Position numbers and translations under genes: made by a program
NCBI GenBank assembly: GCA_934394985.1
Contig: CAKRRF010000003.1
Coordinates: forward strand, 55,593 to 119,592
DNA: 64,000 bases
Direction of reading: 5' to 3'
Origin: an uncultured Marvinbryantia sp.
GTDB lineage: Bacteria > Bacillota > Clostridia > Lachnospirales > Lachnospiraceae
In this document: piece by piece, positions 53,335-62,848 of the stretch
Position numbering within the stretch: the first letter of the stretch is position 1
How the letters are laid out: each line of letters starts with the position of its first letter
Notes under the pieces: model-generated
Told to the model about the DNA's origin: nothing
Database searches by the model: none
The model's input: only the letters and a program-made list of their open reading frames with translations

Positions 53335-55557
53335 CTAATTATCCAAATCGAACTGTATCGTAACAGTCCGATATCCTTCATTCATTTCTATATATTTTTC
53401 CAGCTTGTTTTTTATACCGGTCAGTATCTGCTGTTCCTCTCCTTTCAGATAAATCACCTTTCGATATTCATCCTGAATTTTCCCGATACTTTCTGCTGCT
53501 GGTCCCAGAATCCGTATCCTGGTACTTTCGGGCATACGCTGTATCATTCTGACCAGATAATCCATTGCCGTCTGCAGATGTGCTTCATCCTTTCCTGTTC
53601 CATGCAGGGACATCATACAGACTGCCGGCGGATACCCAGCCAGCAGACGATAACTCATTTCCTCTTCATAAAAGCTACAGTAATCCTGTCTTGCGGCCGC
53701 AGTAATACAATAATGATCAGGATCATAAGTCTGAATCACCACATTCCCCCTCTTTTTTCCTCTGCCGGCTCTTCCTGCCGCCTGAGTCAAAAGCTGAAAG
53801 GTTCTTTCGCCCGCTTTATAGTCTTCTGCATACAGCGAAAGATCTGCTGCCAGAATGCCTGCCAGTGTCACATTTGGGAAATCATGCCCTTTCACAATCA
53901 TCTGCGTTCCAATCAGAATATCTGCTTCCTGATTCTGAAATGCTGACAATATCTTTTCATGTCCGTCTTTTTCCCTGGTAGTATCCATGTCCATACGCAG
54001 TACACCTGCTTGGGGAAACATTTTTTTTACTACCTGCTCCACCTGCTGTGTCCCAATACCAAACGTACTGATAAAAGATGATCCACATTTAGGACATACC
54101 GCTGGCCTTTGTTCCTGATATCCACAATAATGACAAATCATTCTCCCATGATTGTGAACAGACAAAGAAACATCACAATGAGGACACATAATCACATGTC
54201 CGCAGGAACGACAGGACAGAAACCCGGCATATCCACGACGATTCAGAAAAAGCATAATCTGCTCTCCGGCCTGCAGCTTTTCTTCCATTGCCGCTTTCAG
54301 GCTCTCGCTGATCACTGAGCGATTCCCATTCCTCAGTTCCTCTCGCATATCCACGATTTCCACATCCGGAAGTGCACTGCCTCGTGCCCGTTTTGTCATG
54401 GTATATAAAGCATATTCTCCCTTTTTTGCCCGATAATATGCTTCCAGTGAGGGGGTTGCGGATCCCAGTACTACTTTTGCATGTTCGATCTCTGCCCGTT
54501 CTATCGCAGTTTCTCGCGCATGATAGCGGGGCGTCGTTTCACTTTTATAAGATGATTCATGTTCTTCATCTATGACGATAAGCCCCAGTCTGGCAAATGG
54601 AGTAAATAATGCAGACCTCGGTCCGATCATAATGTCTATGTCTCCGTTTTTTGCCCGCTGAAACTGATCATACTTTTCTCCGGCAGACAATCGTGAATGT
54701 ATAATAGAAATCCGCTCTCCAAATCTGCGGTAAAACCGCATCACCGTCTGATAAGTGAGGGAGATCTCAGGAATCAAAACAATTGCCTGTTGATTTTGTG
54801 CCACAGTACGTGCAATCAGTTCCATGTATATTTCTGTTTTTCCACTTCCGGTTACACCATGAATCAGAGATGTTCGATGTGTTGTATCCTTCCAGATTGC
54901 CTCTGTAATACGTACCTGTTCTTCATTCAGACAGATATCATAAGCGCCCTTCTGCTTCTGATGCAACGGATTTCGGTAGACCAGAACCGATTCCACTTTT
55001 AAAACTCCCTGTTCTTCCATGGTGCGAACCACCGAAGCTGACAGATTCAGTTTTTCAAGAGCCAGTTCATATGGTATTTCTTTTTCCTCTTCCAGTGCCT
55101 GTAAAAGCCGATATCTGGCTTTCTGGTTCTTTTTCGCATAGAACTGCAGCTTATCTTCTGTCTGCTCATCAGACAGGAGTAACACCAGAGTTTTCTTTTC
55201 TTTTTGTCTGATCTTCTTTTTTATGGGAATCACCGTCTTCAGTGCCTGTATCATCGTAGAGCCATACGTGTTTCGCATCCAGGCTGCCAGTGCAATCAGT
55301 CGGTCCTCCCCGGTTGTCTGATCCGTTCCCACTAAAATATCCTGTATTGCTTTTAGCCTGCCTTCTTCATACTTCGTGGTACCGGTCAGTTCTACTACAT
55401 ATCCTTTGGTAATACGGTTCCCTCTTCCAAACGGAATCTCCACCACATCACCTACATGAATCAGATTTTGCATGGTTTCCGGAACCAGGTAACTGAATGT
55501 TCGATCCAGCTTTTCCTGTGAAATATCCACAATGATATTTGCATATAATTGTCCCAT
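53335..55557 (-). CDS. priA: Primosomal replication restart helicase PriA
   Basis: 740 residues. 3'-to-5' helicase that reloads the replisome at collapsed forks. N-terminal DNA-binding domain, Walker A GVTGSGKTEIY near 229, DEEH box (VIDEEHESSYK) near 322, and a zinc-binding cysteine array (CRSCG, CPHCD, CHYCG, CPKCG) near 445-490 between the helicase lobes. AAGGAGG precedes the ATG. It follows murE by 32 bases. Confidence 0.96.
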   Translation of the reverse strand: MGQLYANIIVDISQEKLDRTFSYLVPETMQNLIHVGDVVEIPFGRGNRITKGYVVELTGTTKYEEGRLKAIQDILVGTDQTTGEDRLIALAAWMRNTYGSTMIQALKTVIPIKKKIRQKEKKTLVLLLSDEQTEDKLQFYAKKNQKARYRLLQALEEEKEIPYELALEKLNLSASVVRTMEEQGVLKVESVLVYRNPLHQKQKGAYDICLNEEQVRITEAIWKDTTHRTSLIHGVTGSGKTEIYMELIARTVAQNQQAIVLIPEISLTYQTVMRFYRRFGERISIIHSRLSAGEKYDQFQRAKNGDIDIMIGPRSALFTPFARLGLIVIDEEHESSYKSETTPRYHARETAIERAEIEHAKVVLGSATPSLEAYYRAKKGEYALYTMTKRARGSALPDVEIVDMREELRNGNRSVISESLKAAMEEKLQAGEQIMLFLNRRGYAGFLSCRSCGHVIMCPHCDVSLSVHNHGRMICHYCGYQEQRPAVCPKCGSSFISTFGIGTQQVEQVVKKMFPQAGVLRMDMDTTREKDGHEKILSAFQNQEADILIGTQMIVKGHDFPNVTLAGILAADLSLYAEDYKAGERTFQLLTQAAGRAGRGKKRGNVVIQTYDPDHYCITAAARQDYCSFYEEEMSYRLLAGYPPAVCMMSLHGTGKDEAHLQTAMDYLVRMIQRMPESTRIRILGPAAESIGKIQDEYRKVIYLKGEEQQILTGIKNKLEKYIEMNEGYRTVTIQFDLDN

Positions 55558-55589
55558 GCTTCCTCCTTTTCAGCTGCTTTTTGTTTTTC

Positions 55590-57071
55590 CTATTTTTCTG
55601 CCGTTTTCTTGGCTGCATCCTCTGCCAGAATTTCCTGAATCAGCACCCGTTCATCCATCGGATACTTCACTCCGCAGATCTCCTGATAATCCTCATGACC
55701 TTTTCCGGCCAGAACAATCACATCACCCGGCTGACCATGATGAATGGCGTAAGCGATGGCTTCTTTTCGATCTGTAATCTTCATATACTTTCCATTTGTC
55801 CTGGAAATTGCAGATTCAATATCTGCCAGAATGGCTTCCGGTTCTTCAAATCGCGGATTATCCGAAGTAATGATCGTAAAATCTGCCAACTTGCCAGACA
55901 CTTCTCCCATCTCATATCGTCTTGATTTCGAACGGTTTCCGCCACATCCAAACAGGCAGACCAGTCTTTTTGGATGATACTCTTTTAAAGTAGTCAGAAG
56001 GCTCTCCAAAGCCATGGCATTGTGAGCATAGTCGATCATCAAAGTAAACTCATCCGATACTTTGATCATCTCAATACGTCCTTTTACTTTTGCCTGACGA
56101 AGTGCGGAAATGATATTCTCATCTGTCACTTCAAAATGATCGCATACGGCAATGGCCGCCAATGAATTATATACACTGAATTTACCCGGAATGTCGATTT
56201 CAACCTTGAAATTTCGTTTTCCGCTTACCTGATAATCAATTCCCAGATATCCAGGCTCTGACACCAGCTTCGTTTCCGCCGCTCTGAAATCTGCCTTTTC
56301 AGAAAATCCATAGGTTTCTACCTCACAGGTATGTCCTTTTAATATCTCCTGCAGATGTTTATCATCTGCATTCAAAATTCCCAGCTTGCACTGCTTAAAC
56401 AGACGTGCCTTACAGTCCAGATATTCTTCGAAGCTGGAGTGTTCGGCAGGCCCGATATGATCTGGTTCCAGGTTGGTAAAAATGCCAATCTCAAACATAA
56501 TGCCTGCAGTTCTGTGAAGCATTAATCCCTGAGAAGACACTTCCATCACCACACTGTCGCATCCGATTTTTACCATCTCAGCAAAGTATTCCTGAACAGT
56601 CGTGGATTCCGGTGTTGTATTGCATGCCGGTATGACTTTATCACCAATAATTGCCTCAATTGTACCGATCAGCCCGACTTTATGTCCAGCTGCTTCCAAA
56701 ATAGAACGAATCATATATGTCGTCGTTGTTTTCCCCTTTGTACCGGTAATACCAATGACATGCAGTTTTTCAGCCGGATAATCATACCAGGCAGCTGCAA
56801 TCAAAGCCATGACATAGCGGCTGTCGCTGACCTGTATCACAGTCACCTGTTCCGGAACTTCTACCGGTTTCTCTACAATGATAGCTGCTGCACCTTTTTC
56901 TGCAACATCCTGTGCATATGCGTGCCCGTCTGAAACTGCTCCTCTGATGCAGAAAAACAGACTTCCTTCTATTACTTTTCTGGAATCATTGACGATTCCG
57001 GTAATCTCTTTATCTATTTCCCCCTGAAGGCAGGTATATTCCAGACGCTCCAGCAAGTTTAATAACTTCAT
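55590..57071 (-). CDS. murE: UDP-MurNAc-tripeptide synthetase (meso-diaminopimelate-adding)
   Basis: 493 residues. Adds the third stem-peptide residue. ATP loop GITGTKGKTTTTYMI near 110, the substrate region NTTPEST near 151, and the specificity motif DNPR (TSDNPRFEEP) near 405, which indicates meso-diaminopimelate rather than lysine. ATG 57071 (MKLLNLL) has AAGGGGG upstream; the longer frame to 57143 runs through the -10 box. It heads the operon through thiN, away from the dcw cluster. Confidence 0.94.
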   Translation of the reverse strand: MKLLNLLERLEYTCLQGEIDKEITGIVNDSRKVIEGSLFFCIRGAVSDGHAYAQDVAEKGAAAIIVEKPVEVPEQVTVIQVSDSRYVMALIAAAWYDYPAEKLHVIGITGTKGKTTTTYMIRSILEAAGHKVGLIGTIEAIIGDKVIPACNTTPESTTVQEYFAEMVKIGCDSVVMEVSSQGLMLHRTAGIMFEIGIFTNLEPDHIGPAEHSSFEEYLDCKARLFKQCKLGILNADDKHLQEILKGHTCEVETYGFSEKADFRAAETKLVSEPGYLGIDYQVSGKRNFKVEIDIPGKFSVYNSLAAIAVCDHFEVTDENIISALRQAKVKGRIEMIKVSDEFTLMIDYAHNAMALESLLTTLKEYHPKRLVCLFGCGGNRSKSRRYEMGEVSGKLADFTIITSDNPRFEEPEAILADIESAISRTNGKYMKITDRKEAIAYAIHHGQPGDVIVLAGKGHEDYQEICGVKYPMDERVLIQEILAEDAAKKTAEK

Positions 57072-57114
57072 GCTATTCTTCCCCCTTTGTCGTGGTAATT
57101 GCATAGATAAATAG

Positions 57115-57143
57115 ATTATAGGGCAATTAAATTTGGCTGTCAA
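57115..57143 (-). promoter_or_regulatory. Consensus promoter of the murE-to-thiN operon
   Basis: Perfect TTGACA (57138-57143), 17 bases, perfect TATAAT (57115-57120) on the minus strand. The start site should fall near 57108, giving a leader of about 37 bases before murE. I know of no reason for it to be silent. Confidence 0.92.
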
Positions 57144-57175
57144 TTATTCTCTTTTGCAGCAGAAAATATAAAAAA

Positions 57176-57200
57176 AAGCGGTGTGGAATTCACACCGCTT
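57176..57200 (-). terminator. Terminator of the ribosomal protein operon after rplQ
   Basis: Minus-strand stem AAGCGGTGTG with CACACCGCTT around a 5-base loop, then a T8 run. It lies 12 bases after rplQ and ahead of the murE promoter. Confidence 0.92.
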
Positions 57201-57212
57201 ATCTCACTACTT

Positions 57213-57749
57213 TTATACCAGCTCAAGAAGAACTTCCATTGCTGCATCACCTTTACGAAGACCAATCTTTACGATTCTTGTGTAACCACCGTTACGGTCA
57301 GCGTATTTTGGTGCATATTCATTGAAGAGCTTTTCTGTAAGATCGATTTCTTTTGTGTTTTTCTTCTTACCAGCTGCTTCTGTAGGAACTTCTTTTACAG
57401 TATACAGAACTTTTTTCATCTGTCTTCTAGCATGAAGTCTGCTAGGAGAATCTTTCTTGATTTCTTTCTGTACTTCGTCGTATACAGTAACTTTCTTTCC
57501 GTCTACAACTTCTTTTACTCTCTTGCCTTCTGCATCTTTGCGAGGTACTTTAGCTGTAACTGTTACTGTTTCGAAGTTATCTTTTTCTCTTACTGCCAGA
57601 GCGATCAGCTTTTCAGCTTCCTTACGGATTTCTTTTGCTTTTGCTTCTGTAGTAACGATTTTACCATGCTGAAGAAGAGCTGTAACCTGACCTCTGATCA
57701 GAGCTTTTCTCTGTGCTGATGTTCTGCTAAGTTTTCTATAACCTGCCAT
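57213..57749 (-). CDS. rplQ: 50S ribosomal protein L17, with an insertion
   Basis: 178 residues, against about 115-130 usual. The N-terminal core ([29 protein letters not shown] near 3-31) and the C-terminal end ([26 protein letters not shown]) are normal. About 50 extra charged residues sit between, around 65-125 ([16 protein letters not shown] and onward). ATG 57749 follows TGGAGG. Last gene of the alpha operon, followed by a terminator. Lachnospiraceae L17 proteins are often longer, so this may be a clade feature. Confidence 0.93.
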   Translation of the reverse strand: MAGYRKLSRTSAQRKALIRGQVTALLQHGKIVTTEAKAKEIRKEAEKLIALAVREKDNFETVTVTAKVPRKDAEGKRVKEVVDGKKVTVYDEVQKEIKKDSPSRLHARRQMKKVLYTVKEVPTEAAGKKKNTKEIDLTEKLFNEYAPKYADRNGGYTRIVKIGLRKGDAAMEVLLELV

Positions 57750-57823
57750 TTTATTTTCCTCCATTTTGGAGCACGCGGGAACGCTCTTCGGGCTTACTCC
57801 CCGTGCAACATCATTCTATTGTA

Positions 57824-58783
57824 TTATTCTTCACTTGGATTTAACTGTAATCCCAGTTCTTTCAATTTTGCAAGTACTTCTTCCAGAGACTTACGACCAA
57901 GGTTACGCACCTTCATCATGTCTTCCGGAGTTCTGTTACAAAGTTCTTCAACCGTATTGATACCGGCTCTCTTCAGACAGTTATATGAACGAACAGATAA
58001 TTCCAGTTCATCAATATTCATTTCCAGAACTTTTTCTTTTTCATTGTCTTCTTTTTCAATCATAATCTCAGCATTTTTTGCGCTTTCTGACAGATTGACA
58101 AAGAGGCTTAAATGCTCGCTGAGCACTTTCGCAGCAAGGCTGACTGCTTCATCCGGAGCAAGTGTACCATTGGTGTATACATCCAGAGTCAGTTTGTCAA
58201 AGTCTGTAGCCTGTGCTACACGGGTATTTTCTACCGTCATATTTACACGTTCAACCGGTGTGTAAATAGAATCCACAGCGATCACACCGATTGGCATATC
58301 CGGAGTTTTTCCTTCATCTGCACTGATATAACCTCTGCCCTTTGTAATTGTGATCTCCATGTACAGCTTGCTGTCAGGTCCACCACTGAGCGTTGCGATT
58401 ACCTGATCCTTATTCAGAATTTCCAGATCCTGGTCAACCTGAATATCTGCAGCGGTAACCACACCTTCGCCTTCGTATTCAATATAGGCGATCTTTGGCT
58501 CATTTGTCTCACTGGTATTTTTGATAGCCAGTGATTTCAGATTCATGATAATCTCGCTGACATCCTCTTTTACACCTGGAATGGAGCTAAACTCATGCAG
58601 AACACCTTCAATCTTTACACGGCTGACAGCAGCTCCTGGTAAAGATGAAAGCATAATTCTACGAAGTGAATTACCCAATGTAGTACCATATCCTCTTTCA
58701 AGTGGTTCTACAACAAATCTTCCATATTTATGGTCTTCAGAAATCTCAGCAATTTCAATTCTTGGTTTATTAAAATCGAACAC
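57824..58783 (-). CDS. rpoA: DNA-directed RNA polymerase subunit alpha
   Basis: 319 residues, usual length. N-terminal dimerisation domain starts [22 protein letters not shown] and contains [22 protein letters not shown]; the C-terminal domain, which binds UP elements and activators, has [23 protein letters not shown] and [12 protein letters not shown]. The start is a GTG at 58783, with AAAGGAGG ten bases ahead; homologues begin MFDF. The longer frame to 58840 is rejected. Confidence 0.95.
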   Translation of the reverse strand: MFDFNKPRIEIAEISEDHKYGRFVVEPLERGYGTTLGNSLRRIMLSSLPGAAVSRVKIEGVLHEFSSIPGVKEDVSEIIMNLKSLAIKNTSETNEPKIAYIEYEGEGVVTAADIQVDQDLEILNKDQVIATLSGGPDSKLYMEITITKGRGYISADEGKTPDMPIGVIAVDSIYTPVERVNMTVENTRVAQATDFDKLTLDVYTNGTLAPDEAVSLAAKVLSEHLSLFVNLSESAKNAEIMIEKEDNEKEKVLEMNIDELELSVRSYNCLKRAGINTVEELCNRTPEDMMKVRNLGRKSLEEVLAKLKELGLQLNPSEE

Positions 58784-58869
58784 TTCTTGCGCCCCTCCTT
58801 TTGGGTTGTTGTAATTGAGGGTTATAGCCAGGACCCGCATCAGCGAGCCCTGAATTTACTTCCTAATGC

Positions 58870-59463
58870 TTATTTGGAGTATAATTCGACGATAAGCATT
58901 TCGTTTACTGGAACGTCAATTGCTTCTCTTGCAGGAAGTTCTTTTACAGTTCCTTTTAAGTTCTCCTGATCGCTTTCCAGCCATTCCGGAACCAGACGTC
59001 CGCCTGTTACTTCCAGAATATCTTTGTATCTCTGAGATCCTTTGTTCTTTTCTTTAATTTCGATTGTATCGCCAGCTTTTACAAGGTAAGATGGGATATT
59101 AACCTGCTTGCCGTTTACCAGTACATGCTTGTGGTCAACGATCTGTCTTGCTTCTTTACGTGTTCTTGCAAATCCAAGTCTGAAGATTACGTTATCCAGT
59201 CTTGTTTCCAGCATGATCATCAGGTTAGGACCTGTCATGCCTGCCATTCTTTCAGCCTTTGCGTAGTAGTTACGGAAAGGTTTTTCAAGTACACCGTAAA
59301 TGAATTTTGCTTTCTGTTTTTCTCTTAACTGCAGACCGTATTCACTCATCTTACGGTTTGCTCTCTTTAATTCTCTGTTGGACTTTTTATCGATTCCTAA
59401 ATATACAGGATCCAGACCAAGGGATCTGCATCTTTTCAGGACCGGAGTTCTATCTACTGCCAT
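58870..59463 (-). CDS. rpsD: 30S ribosomal protein S4
   Basis: 197 residues. Primary 16S-binding protein with an S4 RNA-binding domain ([39 protein letters not shown] near 88-126). The N-terminal zinc cysteine cluster is absent (a single C12 remains), so it is the zinc-free form. In other bacteria S4 represses its own operon by binding the leader mRNA; the structured leader before rpsM makes that relevant here. TTAGGAGG precedes the ATG. Confidence 0.96.
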   Translation of the reverse strand: MAVDRTPVLKRCRSLGLDPVYLGIDKKSNRELKRANRKMSEYGLQLREKQKAKFIYGVLEKPFRNYYAKAERMAGMTGPNLMIMLETRLDNVIFRLGFARTRKEARQIVDHKHVLVNGKQVNIPSYLVKAGDTIEIKEKNKGSQRYKDILEVTGGRLVPEWLESDQENLKGTVKELPAREAIDVPVNEMLIVELYSK

Positions 59464-59479
59464 CTTTTTTACCTCCTAA

Positions 59480-59875
59480 TTAGACTCTTCTGCGTTTTGG
59501 TGGGCGGCATCCATTGTGTGGAACCGGAGTTACATCAGTGATGCTTGTTACATCAATACCGCATGCACTCAGTGCACGGATTGCTGCTTCTCTTCCTGAA
59601 CCAGGACCCTTTACAAATACGTCTACTGTCTTTAATCCGTGAGGGATAGCTGCTTTTGCAGCTGTCTCAGCAGCCATCTGTGCTGCATATGGAGTAGATT
59701 TCCTTGAACCTTTAAATCCCAGACCGCCGGCACTTGCCCAAGATAATGCATTACCTGCAGCATCTGTCAATGTAACGATTGTATTATTGAAAGATGACTG
59801 AATATGTGCCTGTCCGCGTTCAACGTTTTTCTTAACGCGCTTTTTTGTCACTTTTTTCGTAACTTTTTTAGCCAT
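59480..59875 (-). CDS. rpsK: 30S ribosomal protein S11
   Basis: 131 residues. Basic lysine-rich start ([19 protein letters not shown]), then the conserved core: [15 protein letters not shown] near 22-36, [22 protein letters not shown] near 46-67, and the C-terminal signature [18 protein letters not shown]. Binds the 30S platform. Lies between rpsM and rpsD. Confidence 0.96.
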   Translation of the reverse strand: MAKKVTKKVTKKRVKKNVERGQAHIQSSFNNTIVTLTDAAGNALSWASAGGLGFKGSRKSTPYAAQMAAETAAKAAIPHGLKTVDVFVKGPGSGREAAIRALSACGIDVTSITDVTPVPHNGCRPPKRRRV

Positions 59876-59904
59876 GATAAACTAACCTACTTTCTTCCTA
59901 TTAA

Positions 59905-60273
59905 TTATTTCTTCTTATTAGCTACTGTTTTCTTAGGACCCTTACGTGTTCTAGCGTTTGTCTTGGTCTTCTGACCACGAACAGGAAGTCCTTTACGATG
60001 ACGGATTCCTCTGTAGCATCCGATTTCCTGAAGTCTCTTGATGTTCAGAGCAATTTCTCTTCTCAGGTCACCTTCTACTGTATAATGTTCATCCATTACG
60101 TCACGGATTCTGGAAACTTCTTCATCTGTAAGATCTCTGACACGAGTATCAGGATTTACATTTGCTGCTTCCAGGATCTTATTTGAGCTTACTCTACCAA
60201 TACCGTAGATGTAAGTCAAACCGATTTCAATTCTTTTCTCTCTTGGTAAGTCTACACCAGCAATACGAGCCAT
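59905..60273 (-). CDS. rpsM: 30S ribosomal protein S13
   Basis: 122 residues: [25 protein letters not shown] at the start, [28 protein letters not shown] near the end. Contacts the 50S subunit and P-site tRNA. ATG 60273 follows TGGAGG; an upstream in-frame ATG at 60297 is not preferred. It is preceded by an unusually long structured leader after rpmJ. Confidence 0.96.
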   Translation of the reverse strand: MARIAGVDLPREKRIEIGLTYIYGIGRVSSNKILEAANVNPDTRVRDLTDEEVSRIRDVMDEHYTVEGDLRREIALNIKRLQEIGCYRGIRHRKGLPVRGQKTKTNARTRKGPKKTVANKKK

Positions 60274-60593
60274 GTAATTTTTCCTCCATTTTCTCATAAG
60301 CTACCGTTCACACGCAGCCCGCCATAGCCAGACGTCTGAAATGTTGTGCGCTGCCCGGTGCTCAGCTATATTGTCTTTAATTGGGGTTCTGGAATTCTTC
60401 CAGCACCCAGCCGCGAAAAACGACCTTTCCGTATCATGTGCATGATTCGGTATTAGAAGCAATATAGGGGATGTATCTGCTGTGTAAACTCTCCAGCATT
60501 AAGAGTACTGCCGGATACATCTTCGCATATATTGTCATCAGCATGTCAGACATGCTGCAGCCGTGTTCAATCATCCACAAACTTTACCGGGAA
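60274..60593 (-). ncRNA. Candidate structured leader RNA between rpmJ and rpsM
   Basis: A 320-base gap without a gene, inside an operon where gaps are otherwise short. On the minus strand it can form at least three compact hairpins: 60539-60557 (CAGCATGTC/GACATGCTG), 60429-60450 (CCG-ATCATG/CATGAT-CGG with one mismatch) and 60384-60408 (GGGT-CTGGAA/TTCCAG-ACCC with one mismatch). None has a T-run, so they are not terminators. I see no strong promoter. In enterobacteria S4 binds a pseudoknot just before rpsM; a similar autogenous control element is a reasonable but untested reading. Confidence 0.5.
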
Positions 60594-60707
60594 TTAACCC
60601 TGACGCTGTTTGTGTTTTGGGTTCTCACAGATTACTCTGATACTTCCCTTTCTTTTAATGATCTTGCATTTTTCGCAGATAGGTTTAACTGATGATCTAA
60701 CCTTCAT
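60594..60707 (-). CDS. rpmJ: 50S ribosomal protein L36
   Basis: 37 residues: [20 protein letters not shown], then [17 protein letters not shown]. All zinc ligands are present (C11, C14, C27, H32), so it is the zinc form. GGAGG lies nine bases before the ATG at 60707. It has a strong promoter of its own ahead. Confidence 0.96.
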   Translation of the reverse strand: MKVRSSVKPICEKCKIIKRKGSIRVICENPKHKQRQG

Positions 60708-60725
60708 GTGTTAAATCCTCCTTTC

Positions 60726-60749
60726 CTATTTACTCGCCTTGTAGGGCAT
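60726..60749 (-). other. Possible mini-ORF in the rpmJ leader
   Basis: ATG-started frame of seven codons, MPYKASK and TAG, with AAAGGGG five bases before the ATG. It ends 18 bases before the rpmJ start. Its promoter is the one at 60783-60811. Whether it is translated is unknown. Confidence 0.3.
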
Positions 60750-60765
60750 AATAACCCCTTTATCT

Positions 60766-60806
60766 AAAAAGGTACGCTAGAGAGTATAGCACCAGCGCAC
60801 CTTTTT
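60766..60806 (-). terminator. Terminator-like inverted repeat holding the rpmJ -10 box
   Basis: AAAAAGGTGCGCT pairs with AGCGTACCTTTTT through one G-U pair, 13 base pairs on the minus strand, ending in a T5 run. It lies 53 bases after infA. The loop contains the TATACT of the rpmJ promoter, so it could end or thin transcription from infA while starting a new transcript. Confidence 0.6.
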
Positions 60807-60811
60807 TGCAA
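60783..60811 (-). promoter_or_regulatory. Promoter of rpmJ-rpsM and downstream genes
   Basis: TTGCAA (60806-60811), 17 bases, TATACT (60783-60788) on the minus strand, with TGC directly before the -10. This would let the rpmJ-to-rplQ genes be made apart from the secY-infA block. Confidence 0.78.
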
Positions 60812-60859
60812 GTATTATTTTCAATTTTTTTAAATTTTTTGAATTATTTTAAAAATGTC

Positions 60860-61078
60860 TTATTTATCTCTCCAGATAATACGTCCTTTGGATAAATCAT
60901 ATGGAGACAGTTCAATTGTTACTTTGTCTCCTGGAAGGATACGGATGAAGTTCATTCTCAGCTTACCGCTGATATGAGCCAGTACCACATGTTTGTTTTC
61001 CAGTTCTACTTTAAACATTGCATTTGGTAATTTTTCCAATACTGTTCCTTCTACTTCAATAACATCTGCCTTAGACAT
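60860..61078 (-). CDS. infA: Translation initiation factor IF-1
   Basis: 72 residues, a single OB fold: [20 protein letters not shown], then [19 protein letters not shown], ending KGRIIWRDK. Binds the A site of the 30S subunit during initiation. GGAGG precedes the ATG at 61078, which overlaps the end of the KOW gene by eight bases. Confidence 0.96.
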   Translation of the reverse strand: MSKADVIEVEGTVLEKLPNAMFKVELENKHVVLAHISGKLRMNFIRILPGDKVTIELSPYDLSKGRIIWRDK

Positions 61079-61328
61079 TTGAAAACCTCCTGATTACTTT
61101 TCTGATCTCTTCATTTTTAATTGTTTCCTCGGTCAAACTGCACAGTTCTTCCGGTATTGCTTTTCTGACCTGAATATGTTTCCATTTCTTTTTTTTCGGA
61201 CGCTCTACTGGTTTCAGGCGGCCATCAGAAAGATATACATATTCACCTTCTGTTTTTATGATTACATAAAGTTTGTCTTTATCATGCCCTGCCCTGGACC
61301 AGGCAAGCATTCCAAATTCATAATCCAT
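61071..61328 (-). CDS. KOW-domain RNA-binding protein
   Basis: 85 residues. An N-terminal KOW/L14e-like beta barrel ([47 protein letters not shown], here given in family terms from residue 5 to about 50) with a basic patch, then a short helical tail. Proteins of this type sit between map and infA in many Clostridia; they are presumed to act on rRNA or ribosomes. GGGAGG precedes the ATG. Confidence 0.85.
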   Translation of the reverse strand: MDYEFGMLAWSRAGHDKDKLYVIIKTEGEYVYLSDGRLKPVERPKKKKWKHIQVRKAIPEELCSLTEETIKNEEIRKVIRRFSNV

Positions 61329-61349
61329 CTTTACCTCCCGGCATTGTCA

Positions 61350-62108
61350 CTATATCTGACCTAATGTCAGGATCTCAGGTTCTCCATCTGTGATCAGTAC
61401 AGTGTTCTCGTAATGAGCTGACAAAGATCCATCTTCTGTTACAACTGTCCAGTCATCATCCAGCCAGCAGACATCATAGCTTCCGGCATTGATCATTGGT
61501 TCAATCGCAAGTGTCATTCCTGAAACAAGGCGAATACCACGCCCTCTCTGTGCAAAATTCGGAATCTGAGGATCCTCATGCAAATGAGTCCCTATTCCAT
61601 GTCCAACCAGATCTCTGACTACTCCGTAGCCAAAGCTCTCAGCATAAGCGCCGATCGCTGCAGATATCTGATACAGGTGATTACCTTCTCTGGCATACTC
61701 TATTCCTTTAAAGAAACTGTCCTTTGTGACCTGAATCAGCTGCTGAGCTTCTTTGGATATCTTTCCTACTGCATGAGTTCTTGCCGCATCTGAATGATAC
61801 CCTTCATAAATAAGTCCGGCATCCAGACTGACAATATCTCCCTCCATCAGAATATGTTCATTATTTGGTATTCCATGCACCACTTCATCATTTACCGATA
61901 CACATATGGATGCAGGATAACCGTTATAATTCAGGAAATTCGGAATACATCCCATATCTCTGATCAGTTTTTCCCCATACCGGTCAATGTCTTTGGTAGA
62001 AATTCCCGGTTTTACATATTCTTCCAGTTTGGCATGAACAAGTTCAAGACGTTTTCCAGCTTCTCGCATAAGCTGTATTTCTTTCGCAGACTTTATTGAT
62101 ACCGACAT
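61350..62108 (-). CDS. map: Methionine aminopeptidase, type I
   Basis: 252 residues. Removes the initiator methionine after deformylation. The five metal ligands are visible: D in VSLDAG near 96, D in YHSDAARTH near 107, H in LVGHGIG near 171, E in AIEPM near 204 and E in HYENTVLI near 235; H79 in VVHGIPN binds substrate. TTAGGAGA precedes the ATG. It starts one base after the adk stop. Confidence 0.95.
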   Translation of the reverse strand: MSVSIKSAKEIQLMREAGKRLELVHAKLEEYVKPGISTKDIDRYGEKLIRDMGCIPNFLNYNGYPASICVSVNDEVVHGIPNNEHILMEGDIVSLDAGLIYEGYHSDAARTHAVGKISKEAQQLIQVTKDSFFKGIEYAREGNHLYQISAAIGAYAESFGYGVVRDLVGHGIGTHLHEDPQIPNFAQRGRGIRLVSGMTLAIEPMINAGSYDVCWLDDDWTVVTEDGSLSAHYENTVLITDGEPEILTLGQI

Positions 62109-62109
62109 A

Positions 62110-62772
<663 letters not shown>

Positions 62773-62848
62773 TTATATTTTTTACCATTAAACACATATA
62801 GTGCACCATCTCATCCGGTACAGATGAAACGGTACACTCTATCTTTGT

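Noticed and set aside
60471..60692. Plus-strand frame of 73 residues across the rpmJ leader
   Set aside because: Opposite rpmJ and the structured leader; no start signals and no family features.
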